8,938 nucleotides of DNA, from NCBI GenBank assembly GCA_017632095.1, contig JAGBSA010000161.1, positions 1-8,938 of the forward strand. Reading direction: 5' to 3'. A program made the position numbers and the translations under genes. Positions 1 through 8,118 of this stretch are shown here, piece after piece. This stretch comes from Bacteroidales bacterium. GTDB taxonomy: Bacteria; Bacteroidota; Bacteroidia; Bacteroidales; P3. How positions within the stretch are numbered: the first letter of the stretch is position 1; each line of letters starts with the position of its first letter. Under the pieces are notes generated by a model, which had not been told where the DNA came from, made no database searches, and saw only the letters and a program-made list of their open reading frames with translations.

Positions 1-1
1 C

Positions 2-670
2 CAAAAGTAATTTTACGCCCGCTTTTTTGCAAGAAAGAACCATTTCTCTCACGCCTCTAACTTCGGTAAGTCCCCCTACATAACAAGCTATCTTCTCTTC
101 TTTATCGCTATATTGGCTTTCGTTTTCGGTTAATGCCAATACAGGATAGTTCTTCACTACTTCGGAGCTTTTGATGCGGTATTTTAGAAATTTATCTCTT
201 ATTGTCTCGGTTGCACAAACAATTCCTGAAAGTCTTTTGCTTGAATAACGTTCGATATTTCTTGCTGTTATGAAAAGTATTCTTCGTGCAAATGTAGGTA
301 TGTAGTCTCTTTGCAACATCAATGCAGGGAAGTCTTCATGTGAATCGAAGATTACTTTTCCCTTTTTCAATAGTTTCAACGATGCAGATAACAAATCGGG
401 GTCGTGAAAATGGTAAATGTCAGCATTTAATTCAAGAGCGACTTTGACAGCTTTGCGAGTTGTGAGAATCATTCTTTTGATTCGGCTTGCTTCTGCTTTA
501 CCTATGTCGATTATCTTAACGCCTTCTTTTTCCTCATCGCCTAATCCATCTGCTACAATTAAACTTACGTCATATCCTGCTTTGCATAAGGATAGGCATT
601 CTTTATAAAAGATTCTTGAATCGTAGCGACGATGTACTACTGTAATGTGTACGACTTTTGTTTTCTGCAT
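2..670 (-). CDS. Glycosyltransferase, GT-B fold, GT4-like (N-terminal part, runs off left edge)
   Basis: Reading the minus strand from the ATG at 670-668 gives 223 open codons to the window edge. It begins MQKTKVVHITVVHRRYDSRI, a beta strand followed by the loop typical of the acceptor-binding N-terminal domain of GT-B glycosyltransferases. Family-like landmarks follow: a YHFHDPDLL block near residue 87, VIFDSHEDFP near residue 108, and the interdomain YVGGLTEVRG near residue 200, which resembles the start of the donor-binding domain in GT4 enzymes. The donor-domain motif with the catalytic Glu lies beyond the edge, so sugar and acceptor cannot be named. By family it should act on the cytoplasmic side of the membrane in polysaccharide or lipid-linked glycan synthesis. 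It starts 11 bases after the mnmA stop with no promoter seen between, so it is probably cotranscribed with mnmA. Family call is firm; specific role unknown. Confidence 0.85.
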   Translation of the reverse strand, partial: MQKTKVVHITVVHRRYDSRIFYKECLSLCKAGYDVSLIVADGLGDEEKEGVKIIDIGKAEASRIKRMILTTRKAVKVALELNADIYHFHDPDLLSASLKLLKKGKVIFDSHEDFPALMLQRDYIPTFARRILFITARNIERYSSKRLSGIVCATETIRDKFLKYRIKSSEVVKNYPVLALTENESQYSDKEEKIACYVGGLTEVRGVREMVLSCKKAGVKLLL

Positions 671-681
671 CTTCCTTACGT

Positions 682-1752
682 TTAATCGTCGATTATCACT
701 CCGCTTCCAAGACATAGTTTTGCGTCAGGGGAATATATCACTCCGAATTGCCCTGCCGCGATTCCTTGAATCTTGTCTTCGCTTTCTATTCTGTAGATAT
801 CGTTTATCTTTCTCAACTTTCCGCGTGTGAAATCGGGAGTATGGCGTATTTTGAACAAGATGTCTTTCTCGTCTTCGAAGTCTCCCCAAATGTTTTCGGT
901 GATATATTCGAATGCAGAGAGGTTTATGGTTTTCCCGTATTGAGTTTCGGGATCGTAACCTTGAGATACGTACAGTACATTCTCGTCCATGTCTTTTTTT
1001 ACGACGAACCAAGGTCCTCCACTCAAGCCTAAACCTTTGCGTTGCCCGATTGTGTGAAACCAAAAGCCTTTGTGCGTTCCTAAAATCTTGCCTGTCTCCA
1101 ATTCGACAATCTTTCCTTCTTTTTCTCCAAGGTATCGGCGAATGAAATCATTGTAATTAATCTTACCAAGAAAGCATATACCTTGCGAATCCTTACGTTC
1201 GGCTGACGGAAGTTTGCATTCTCTTGCTTTAGTCCTGACTTCGCTTTTCAGCATGTCGCCTATAGGGAACATAAGCTTGCTTACCTGCATGTAGTTTATC
1301 TGTCCAAGAAAGTAAGTCTGGTCTTTGACATGGTCTTTCGCCGTTGAAAGATAGGTTTTGTTGTTTACGACAGACGTAGTGCAGTAATGACCGGTTGCAA
1401 TCTTGTCAAAACAATGTCCCCACTTCTTTTCGAAACTGCCAAACTTGATTAGCTTGTTGCACATCATATCAGGGTTTGGCGTAAGTCCCCTTCTGACAGC
1501 CTCAATCGTATAGCTGACAACATTATCCCAATATTCCTGATGCAGGGATACTATTTCAAACTTACAACCGTACTTTTTGGCTATGTAAGATGTTATTTCA
1601 ATATCTTCTTCCGAAGGACAGTCGATGTAACCGTCCTTATCCTCCATTCCAATCTTTATATAAAAGATAGTAGGGTCGTAACCCATTTCCTTTAGGCGAA
1701 CGACTGCTACACTGCTATCAACTCCGCCTGAAACCAAAGCTGCAATATTCAT
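682..1752 (-). CDS. mnmA: tRNA-specific 2-thiouridylase MnmA
   Basis: This 356-residue protein is the usual length for MnmA, the cytoplasmic enzyme that activates U34 of Lys, Glu and Gln tRNAs with ATP and inserts sulfur to give 2-thiouridine. The PP-loop ATP-binding motif SGGVDSS is at residues 8-14. The first catalytic segment [15 protein letters not shown] (residues 91-105) supplies Asp95 and Cys98, and the second, DSQGICFLG (188-196), supplies Cys193. These correspond to the Asp/Cys and persulfide Cys pair of the E. coli enzyme, so it looks catalytically intact. The central domain includes [19 protein letters not shown] (232-250), and the C-terminal beta-barrel ends SGVIIDD. The start is secure because the PP-loop lies only seven residues after the Met and no later start could keep it. 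It heads a probable two-gene unit with the glycosyltransferase. The sulfur-relay partner is not in the window. Confidence 0.97.
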   Translation of the reverse strand: MNIAALVSGGVDSSVAVVRLKEMGYDPTIFYIKIGMEDKDGYIDCPSEEDIEITSYIAKKYGCKFEIVSLHQEYWDNVVSYTIEAVRRGLTPNPDMMCNKLIKFGSFEKKWGHCFDKIATGHYCTTSVVNNKTYLSTAKDHVKDQTYFLGQINYMQVSKLMFPIGDMLKSEVRTKARECKLPSAERKDSQGICFLGKINYNDFIRRYLGEKEGKIVELETGKILGTHKGFWFHTIGQRKGLGLSGGPWFVVKKDMDENVLYVSQGYDPETQYGKTINLSAFEYITENIWGDFEDEKDILFKIRHTPDFTRGKLRKINDIYRIESEDKIQGIAAGQFGVIYSPDAKLCLGSGVIIDD

Positions 1753-1759
1753 ATCGAGG

Positions 1760-1767
1760 CAAAGTTA
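1760..1767 (-). promoter_or_regulatory. Putative Bacteroides-type -7 box for mnmA
   Basis: On the minus strand this reads TAACTTTG, a full match to the Bacteroidota -7 consensus TAnnTTTG. It ends 7 bases before the mnmA ATG, so transcription would begin at or within a few bases of the start codon. About 20 bases upstream (1788-1791) the minus strand reads TATT, so no good TTTG -33 element is present. The call rests on the -7 match and its position. Confidence 0.45.
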
Positions 1768-1833
1768 CGATTTTTCTGAGTTTCGAGAATAGGATATGGA
1801 CTGCTCATTTGAGCTTGATGGCTTAAAGTCTTG

Positions 1834-1961
1834 ATTTTCTTTGTTTTAATTTTGCTCTGATGAAACGAAGATTCAGCGGCACGAAACGCCGTTTTGGAAA
1901 ATTAAAACCAAAAAAGAATTTGCCGAATCTTGAAAAGAAAAAAATGAATCTTTGTTTTAGG
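1834..1961. repeat. Intergenic repeat cluster: three copies of an ATTAAAACRAAGATTCA-like motif and an imperfect inverted repeat
   Basis: The stretch between the yihY stop and mnmA holds three copies of one motif in alternating orientation. These are 1834-1850 (minus, first 13 bases with one mismatch to ATTAAAACGAAGATTCA), 1859-1875 (plus, 14 of 17) and 1945-1961 (minus, 14 of 17, overlapping the yihY stop). Copies 1863-1875 (AAACGAAGATTCA) and 1945-1957 (TGAATCTTTGTTT) can pair over 13 positions, one a G-U, enclosing 69 bases. Inside lie smaller pairings: CGGC 1877-1880 with GCCG 1888-1891, and TTTTGG 1892-1897 with CCAAAA 1908-1913. The block GTTTTGGAAAATTAAAAC at 1891-1908 recurs with one mismatch at 8266-8283. 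It could be a small mobile or extragenic repeat, a regulatory site, or a structured 3' end for the upstream operon. No coding potential or strong terminator is visible. Confidence 0.55.
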
Positions 1962-3015
1962 AAATTGTTTCTTTGTTTTGTTTTTGCAAACGAAGTAGTT
2001 GGCGTCTGCGTTTCCACTTTTTCCAACGCTTTATAGGAGATAATGTACGTGAAGTACGGTTCAATTTCGGCAAATCATCGTTCGATTCTTTTGCCTTCAA
2101 GATATGGGCTTCCGCTATGCTGGCATTGAGTTCAAAACCTATGAGAAGAATATATGAATTGAGGTATATCCATAGCAGAACGATGATTAGTGCTCCTATA
2201 GAACCGTAAAGTGCGTTGTATTGCGAGAAGTGTATTATGTAGAAGTTGAATCCTTGTGTTGTAAGCAGGAACAAAAACGTTGCAAGCGTAGCTCCGGCAG
2301 AGAAAAAGGTGTAATGGGTTCGTGAAGCTGGCGTATAGTAATATAGAGAAGCGAATGCAAGGTAGACAATCCCTATAAGAACTATCCATTTCGCTATTTT
2401 GAGCATAAGTATACTTATCTCAGAATAGAGAAATCCCTCTTGAACAAGGTAATTGACTAATAGCTTAAATCCTCCTGTCAATGTGAAACTTATAATTAGT
2501 ACTATAGGAATGAGAACGACGATAAGGATACTCATCAAACGACGTTTCAGCCATCTGCGTTTTTCTATTGTGTGGTGCGTTTGGTTGAATGATATCAGTA
2601 TGGCGTTGATTCCGTTCGATGCGACAAAGATTGATGTTACGAATCCGACAGATAGCAATCCTGTATGCTTACGACTGAGTATTTCGTTCAAGGTTGATTT
2701 TATTGTAGGATAGATTGAAGATGGGACCATTTCCTTTAGAAAGTCGAAAAGTTGCATTGCGTAATATGTAGTGTCGAAATAGGGTAGTAAAGTGAATAGG
2801 AAGAGAATCAAAGGGAACAATGCAAGTATGAAATGGAAAGATGTTGCTGCTGCTCTTTGATTTAGGACTCCTCGTATAAGCCCTTTTACAAAGAATACCG
2901 CTACATCAAATAGCGGTATTCCTTGAAAACCCGGTACAACCACCATTCTGGAGGCATGTAATATATTTCTGACAGGTCGCCAGTAGATAAACTTACGAAG
3001 AAACTTAGTCTCCAT
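1957..3015 (-). CDS. YihY/BrkB-family inner-membrane protein
   Basis: This 352-residue polytopic membrane protein matches the YihY/virulence factor BrkB family. That family was once annotated as ribonuclease BN, a label now known to be wrong, and its biochemical role is unsettled. I see about six hydrophobic segments near residues 58-80, 118-140, 160-182, 205-227, 236-258 and 271-295. The family signature is the late block YNALYGSIGALIIVLLWIYL (267-286), followed by a polar IGFELNA turn (292-298) that closes the last helix. The amphipathic N-terminal 50 residues and early RAAATSFHFILALFPL segment (54-69) are also typical. After the last helix comes a tail of about 50 residues, very rich in Lys and Arg (KRWKKWKRRRQ near 329-339), presumably cytoplasmic. 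It starts 12 bases after nadC and probably depends on the operon promoter upstream. No symbol is given because family function is unclear. Confidence 0.9.
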   Translation of the reverse strand: METKFLRKFIYWRPVRNILHASRMVVVPGFQGIPLFDVAVFFVKGLIRGVLNQRAAATSFHFILALFPLILFLFTLLPYFDTTYYAMQLFDFLKEMVPSSIYPTIKSTLNEILSRKHTGLLSVGFVTSIFVASNGINAILISFNQTHHTIEKRRWLKRRLMSILIVVLIPIVLIISFTLTGGFKLLVNYLVQEGFLYSEISILMLKIAKWIVLIGIVYLAFASLYYYTPASRTHYTFFSAGATLATFLFLLTTQGFNFYIIHFSQYNALYGSIGALIIVLLWIYLNSYILLIGFELNASIAEAHILKAKESNDDLPKLNRTSRTLSPIKRWKKWKRRRQLLRLQKQNKETIS

Positions 3016-3027
3016 AAAATGATTCTA

Positions 3028-3876
3028 TCAATTTTCTGCCAGTAAACTTAAATCAACACTTTTAATCTGATGTGTCAATGCTCCGACTGAGATAAAATCA
3101 ACTCCGGTTTGAGCATAAGATAGAATGGTTTGGGAGGTGATTCCACCAGAACTTTCAACCTCATAACGATGTGCAATCATTTCTACAGCCTTTTTTGTAT
3201 CCTCTACACTGAAGTTGTCTAACATTATTCTATCTACTTGTCCTATGGCGAGAACTCTTTCAAGCTCGTTGAAATCTCTTACCTCTATTTCTATCTTAAG
3301 GTCAAGATTTTTCTCGGATAGGTATTTTCTTGTTTTCTCTATTGCTTTCTCTATACCACCTGCAAAATCGATATGATTGTCTTTAAGCATAATCATATCA
3401 AACAAACCAATTCTGTGATTGGTTCCTCCTCCCACTTTTACTGCATATTTTTCCAATATTCTCATAGTAGGAGTTGTTTTACGTGTGTCAAGAAGTTGTG
3501 TGGTAGTTCCTTCTATCAACTTCATATAATCAGAAGTGGTAGTTGAAATACCAGATAATCGTTGCATATAATTCAAGACTGTTCTTTCTGCTGTCAAAAT
3601 AGAGATAGAGGAGCCTTCGACTACGAATAATACATCTCCTTTTTTGACTCTCTCTCCATCTGTTACGAATGCTTCAAACCTCAATGTATTATCAACTAAT
3701 TCAAATACCATTTTGGCAATCTCCATTCCACAGATAATACAATCTTGTTTTGCTACAAGTTTTGCTTTACTTGTTGCTGATGAATCTATGCACGCCAAAG
3801 AAGAATGGTCGCCTTCGCGAACATCTTCTTTGAGTGCTGTCATTATATGCTCTTTTATATATTCTCTATCAAGCAT
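3028..3876 (-). CDS. nadC: Nicotinate-nucleotide pyrophosphorylase (carboxylating), NadC
   Basis: NadC converts quinolinate and PRPP to nicotinate mononucleotide, CO2 and pyrophosphate in de novo NAD synthesis. From the chosen start the protein is 282 residues, a normal family length. Signature blocks are AERTVLNYMQRLSGI (96-110), DTRKTTPTMR (130-139), KVGGGTNHRIGLFDMIMLKDNH (the conserved core at 147-168, with His154, Arg155 and Lys165), EIEVRDFNE near 197-204, MLDNFS (218-223) and ESSGGI (241-246), consistent with an intact type II phosphoribosyltransferase barrel. I chose the ATG at 3876-3874 (MLDREYIKEHI) over an earlier in-frame ATG at 3912. The earlier start would add 12 polar residues with no family match and overlap the protease gene by 31 bases, whereas the chosen start lies 5 bases after the protease stop. 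The yihY gene follows after 12 bases. nadA and nadB are not in the window. Confidence 0.95.
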   Translation of the reverse strand: MLDREYIKEHIMTALKEDVREGDHSSLACIDSSATSKAKLVAKQDCIICGMEIAKMVFELVDNTLRFEAFVTDGERVKKGDVLFVVEGSSISILTAERTVLNYMQRLSGISTTTSDYMKLIEGTTTQLLDTRKTTPTMRILEKYAVKVGGGTNHRIGLFDMIMLKDNHIDFAGGIEKAIEKTRKYLSEKNLDLKIEIEVRDFNELERVLAIGQVDRIMLDNFSVEDTKKAVEMIAHRYEVESSGGITSQTILSYAQTGVDFISVGALTHQIKSVDLSLLAEN

Positions 3877-3881
3877 TTTGT

Positions 3882-6800
3882 TTATTTGTTTATTATCATA
3901 ATTGTTTCCCATTTGATATGCTCTGAAGAAACTTTAATGATATAAGAACCTGTTCGCAAATCAGAGAAGTTAAAGTTGTTTTCGCCGTATTGAATGTTCG
4001 TATTATTCAACGTTAACATTATTTTACCTTCCATAGACACGACTTCTATTTTAACATTCGATAAATCTACGTCTGAAAGCAAACAAATATTTCCATCAGA
4101 TGGGTTTGGAATAAGTTTAATTGAGTTTTGGTTATAGTCGATGTTATCTAAACCAACTCCCATTTGAACATTTACTGTGATATAACCTGAAGTCTTTTCT
4201 TCACAATTTCCACTCTTTACAACAGCTCTGTAATCCCATAGACCATCTTGTGGTGGAATGTCTGTGAAATAAACACTGTCTTGAGAGTTTTCAATTCTTT
4301 CCCAGTTGAATCCTTCTTTGCGTTTCTCCCAATAAAGAATATCGCCAAGGTATGCTCGTAATTGTAATCTCAATTCTTGTCCAGAACGAGGATCTTCACT
4401 TACTAGGAATACGTTTCCTCCTCTTGTTGAAGGATCTATTGTGATTGTTACTGTATTACTTGTATCTGATACAAATCCTGAATATACTATTCTTCTGAAA
4501 TAAGTAGTTGAGAAAAGTTGTCTCATTTCTAAATCTCTGCCTGTTGCAAGTGATGACATAGTACTTTCTATCCAAGTGATACTATCGGTACTCATTATCC
4601 ATTGATAAGTATATGTCGAGCCATCTCCTCCGGTTGGTGTGCTTCCTTCAAGAGTGTTTGCAACAATTCCTTCACATATTTGTTGGTCTTCTGAAATTGT
4701 GTTGTTGAATATAGGAGTGTAAGGTGTTGTTACCATGTATTCTTCGCCATAAGCAGTACCATACGAATTTGTTGCAAAGGCTTTGATGTAGTAATTTGTG
4801 TTTTCTTGTAAGTTATTCATTGTTCCATTGAAATCTCCTAAGCCTTGACCAAGTGTGATCACGTTGTCGTCTATAGTAGGGTTTGGTTCATTTGACCAAC
4901 AGATACCTTTGCTTGTAACGTTTCCAAGACCTTCGTATGGCACACTTCCTGATACATTTATACTATTATAAGTTGCTAAAACAGGTTGGTTAGTTGTTAC
5001 CATTGGAATTTGGAGTATAGCGTTTACAACTATGTTTTTCAATTCTATTGATGAGGTATTAGATATTCCTTCAAAGGCTATGAAGTATTCTCCGCTTGTG
5101 TTAATCAAACTGATGCTGTCTCTTGTGAAGTCATTTGCAGCTGTGCTGATCACACTTAAAGTTTGCCACTCTTGTTCTACGTTTGATTTGTATAGAATTT
5201 TAAGTGTGTCTATTTCAGATGTTGCAGATAGAGGTTGTTTTCTGTCGAAACAAATGCTTGCTCCTTCAAAATTCTCAAGCATAAAGATAGGTAAAACTAA
5301 CATATCATTTGTTCCTGAAACAGAAGATGAGAATGTATATGTTGATGTTTCAGAAGAATAGTTCCAACCATTGATTTCAAGACATAAATTCTCTTCTGCA
5401 GAGACTGTATAAGGGTAAGAACCTATTCTTTCACATTTTGTTGTTATTTGTAATTCTTCTCCGTATGACAAGTGTCCGATATTTTTTGCAAAGGCTCTGA
5501 CATAATAAGTTGTATTTGGCTCTAAAGACAACATGTCCAATGTGTATTGATTTGCTATAGGTGTTTCGATTACATTGTCTTCAATTGTTGGCATGCTATG
5601 TGTTGCATAGCAAATACCCAATTCGGATACTGCGTTATTACCATTTGAAGTTAAAGATGATGAAATTTCGACCGAAACATCTGTAAGTTTATCAAAAGAC
5701 AGTGTGTTTACGACTGGGAATGCAGATGCGTCAGCTTCATATATCTCTAGTCCGTCAAGACATATTCCATATCCACCTTTAAGATTTGCTTCAAAAGCTA
5801 TGAAATAGTTTTCTGAAGTATTAGGTAAATCAATTACAACTTCGGTCCAAGTAGATTTGTTTGAGGTGTATGAATTCAAAAGAACCCAAGATGAGTTTGA
5901 AGATGTTTTATAGTAAACTTTTAAGTTGTCTTGTTTATTAGATTTTGCTTTTTGTGCGTAATTGAATTTCAATTTTGCTTGACTTATGTTTACCAAATTC
6001 AAAGGAGGTGTTACCAATTTAGTAATTTGTGTGCCGTTTGTCCAATCAGAACGAATGAATGCCCATTTTGAACCTGATGCGGCAGAGGCAATAGCTCCAT
6101 TTTCATAAGCAGAATCGGTAACTGTCCATTTGTTTGATACGAAAATTCCATACTCGTGTCCCCAACAGTTGAGATTATTTTGTTCAAAGCTTTCAACAAA
6201 AGGAATATCTATAAGTTGCATGCAATTTGTCCTTACTTTGATTATCTCTCCATAACCTACTTTGTCTGCAGTTTTTGCGTAAGCTCGAACAAAATATTCT
6301 GTGTTTTCATTCAAGTTGTTCAAACTTACAGTATAGTTGTTCGTTGAAGTTGTTGCAATGTTTGTAGAGCATAAAATGGTAGGAACGCTTGTTGTGTCAG
6401 AGAAACAAACTCCTCGTTCAATGATATTAAGAGATTGTCCATTGCTAACAGATGCTGTTACATTGATGCTTTCAGAAAAGCCTTCTGCACTTACTGTTGT
6501 AACAACAGGTCTTGTTGCGTCGGTATCACCATAAATGAATGTGATGTTTTTTGTTGTTGTATTTTCAGCGATATTAGTTATTGGGCGATTCAAATTTGCT
6601 CCTGATATTGTCTTACTATTAGGTGTTGAGGTGTCTGTAAAATTTGTGTTGTTGCTTGTTCCTGGGAATGGATTGCCTGCACGTGAGTATGAGCTGGAGT
6701 TTGCTTCCTCTAAGTCCATTCCTGGATTTGTTCCTATACAGTTTGCACAATTAGAGTTCCATCCTGCAACGTTTTTGTTGATGTGAAAAATCAACATTCC

Positions 6801-8084
6801 ATGTCCTGGTAAATAATAATCCCAACCCACTTTTTGTCTATTTTCTAAGATGAAATATTCTGTTGGACTTACGGTCATCTTGTATGCCTTGTTGTCTGAA
6901 TACAATGGGGGTAGGGTATTGCTTCCCAAAGTGGTCAATTCTTCTATTGTTATGTAGCCTCGTACTTCTCTTTCGTGAGCTGACCAAAGTGGAGGGCATT
7001 TCCCGCCATTGTTATAGTTACCCGAACACATCAAGTCCCATTCTCCATGATCGGCAAAGCTGCCTTGTTCTTCGTAATCGGTATCATAGTAGTCGGCTTG
7101 TCCTAAAACGTGAGAGAATTCGTGGCAGATAGTTCCTATAGTCAAAGGCTCTGAATAGTAAGAAGAACCTCCAAGTTCAGAAGATACTCCATAGTTGTAA
7201 ACATATACGCCATCAACTGCATAAGGATTGTATAACACTGAGCGGTGTGGCCAAATTGTGTAAGAGGCTCCTCCTGATGCTGCAGAATGTCCTGCATATA
7301 ACACATAGACACAAGAAACATGATCACCTTCTCCGTTTGTAAATTCAGAGAAATCAAGTTCTGCATTTGCAAATTCAACTGCCTCAATAACCAAATCCCT
7401 TGCTCTCATGTCGGTATTGGTTCCAGGATAATTTTCTCCGTAATAATTTAGGTTGTTAGCTGCGGTGTAAGGTCCTACAACTGTAGCTTCTACATTTAAT
7501 TTCCCTGCAGAAGATGCGAAAAAGTAATCATGAATACTTCCTTGGTGTCCATTGACAGAGTATCCTACTTGATTGAATAAAGCATCTACTTCTTCTCTTG
7601 GTGTGGAAAAAGGAAAATCGGCATAGGACATCAAGATAACAACCATTTTGTAGTTTTCAATATTTTGAGAACTGCTTTTACTTTGACCTATTTGTTGTTC
7701 AAAATCACTATATGCAGCCCATAGCTGTTTCAAATATGAAATTTGTTCTTGAGAATAAAACAAATTTTTGTCCAAATTTGCAGTAAATGCTATTTCTTCA
7801 GTATTTCTGTCTGCTATATTGTGGTATATAACATCAGAAGGTATCATTCCTCCTTTCCCATCGGAGATAGCATATACAAAGTCGCCATTATCAGCTCTCA
7901 TAAGTGTGAATCCATCTAAGCTCTTTGCCCAATTGACTTTTTCATCACCTTTTAGAACAACTGTAACGGTGCTTCTGTCAGATTGAACGAAATCCAACGG
8001 ATGTGGATACGCCGGTGCTGAAAACGATTTCAAGTTGATGGTAATCATCAACAAAATCAAAACCCAAAACTCTTTTCTTTTCAT
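3882..8084 (-). CDS. Secreted M6-family metalloprotease with FN3-like, jelly-roll and Ig-like modules and type IX sorting domain
   Basis: This 1400-residue exported protease has a signal peptide at residues 1-23 (basic start, hydrophobic core, cleavage likely after SFSA). A prodomain typical of M6 proteins runs to about 140, including NWAKSLDGFTLMRADNGDFVY (51-71). The catalytic domain spans about 145-520, with zinc site HEFSHVLGQAD at 321-331 (His321, Glu322, His325, Asp331) and Met-turn WDLMCSG near Met352. Three FN3-like repeats (about 526-619, 789-882, 1027-1120) alternate with two jelly-roll modules of the cleaved-adhesin/choice-of-anchor-J type (620-783, and a more divergent one at 884-1022). 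Two Ig-like modules follow (about 1121-1216 and 1217-1306). The C-terminal 80 residues carry LIPNPSDGNI, TGSYIIKV and a final NK, a type A type IX sorting domain. It should cross the outer membrane through PorU-type machinery and be surface-anchored or released. Substrate is unknown; host or dietary protein, or peptide scavenging, are possibilities. The gene has its own promoter and leads into nadC. Confidence 0.93.
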   Translation of the reverse strand: MKRKEFWVLILLMITINLKSFSAPAYPHPLDFVQSDRSTVTVVLKGDEKVNWAKSLDGFTLMRADNGDFVYAISDGKGGMIPSDVIYHNIADRNTEEIAFTANLDKNLFYSQEQISYLKQLWAAYSDFEQQIGQSKSSSQNIENYKMVVILMSYADFPFSTPREEVDALFNQVGYSVNGHQGSIHDYFFASSAGKLNVEATVVGPYTAANNLNYYGENYPGTNTDMRARDLVIEAVEFANAELDFSEFTNGEGDHVSCVYVLYAGHSAASGGASYTIWPHRSVLYNPYAVDGVYVYNYGVSSELGGSSYYSEPLTIGTICHEFSHVLGQADYYDTDYEEQGSFADHGEWDLMCSGNYNNGGKCPPLWSAHEREVRGYITIEELTTLGSNTLPPLYSDNKAYKMTVSPTEYFILENRQKVGWDYYLPGHGMLIFHINKNVAGWNSNCANCIGTNPGMDLEEANSSSYSRAGNPFPGTSNNTNFTDTSTPNSKTISGANLNRPITNIAENTTTKNITFIYGDTDATRPVVTTVSAEGFSESINVTASVSNGQSLNIIERGVCFSDTTSVPTILCSTNIATTSTNNYTVSLNNLNENTEYFVRAYAKTADKVGYGEIIKVRTNCMQLIDIPFVESFEQNNLNCWGHEYGIFVSNKWTVTDSAYENGAIASAASGSKWAFIRSDWTNGTQITKLVTPPLNLVNISQAKLKFNYAQKAKSNKQDNLKVYYKTSSNSSWVLLNSYTSNKSTWTEVVIDLPNTSENYFIAFEANLKGGYGICLDGLEIYEADASAFPVVNTLSFDKLTDVSVEISSSLTSNGNNAVSELGICYATHSMPTIEDNVIETPIANQYTLDMLSLEPNTTYYVRAFAKNIGHLSYGEELQITTKCERIGSYPYTVSAEENLCLEINGWNYSSETSTYTFSSSVSGTNDMLVLPIFMLENFEGASICFDRKQPLSATSEIDTLKILYKSNVEQEWQTLSVISTAANDFTRDSISLINTSGEYFIAFEGISNTSSIELKNIVVNAILQIPMVTTNQPVLATYNSINVSGSVPYEGLGNVTSKGICWSNEPNPTIDDNVITLGQGLGDFNGTMNNLQENTNYYIKAFATNSYGTAYGEEYMVTTPYTPIFNNTISEDQQICEGIVANTLEGSTPTGGDGSTYTYQWIMSTDSITWIESTMSSLATGRDLEMRQLFSTTYFRRIVYSGFVSDTSNTVTITIDPSTRGGNVFLVSEDPRSGQELRLQLRAYLGDILYWEKRKEGFNWERIENSQDSVYFTDIPPQDGLWDYRAVVKSGNCEEKTSGYITVNVQMGVGLDNIDYNQNSIKLIPNPSDGNICLLSDVDLSNVKIEVVSMEGKIMLTLNNTNIQYGENNFNFSDLRTGSYIIKVSSEHIKWETIMIINK

Positions 8085-8118
8085 ACGTTTATTTAATGAT
8101 ATAAAATTTTCAAAGCTA

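Noticed and set aside
725..1063. Minus-strand open frame of 112 codons within mnmA
   Set aside because: It is an out-of-frame shadow of mnmA, rich in Arg and His with no domain-like pattern.
1876..1897. Intrinsic terminator for the yihY transcript
   Set aside because: The CGGC/GCCG stem is only 4 bases and the T run is on the wrong side for minus-strand transcription. I could not support a conventional terminator here.
1823..2026. Minus-strand open frame of 67 codons between yihY and mnmA
   Set aside because: It is low-complexity Lys/Phe sequence from A/T runs, overlaps the yihY 3' end in another frame, and resembles no family.
5032..5361. Plus-strand open frame of 109 codons inside the protease gene
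   Set aside because: It is antisense to a clearly conserved coding region, has no family-like sequence, and is explained by the codon pattern of the opposite strand.
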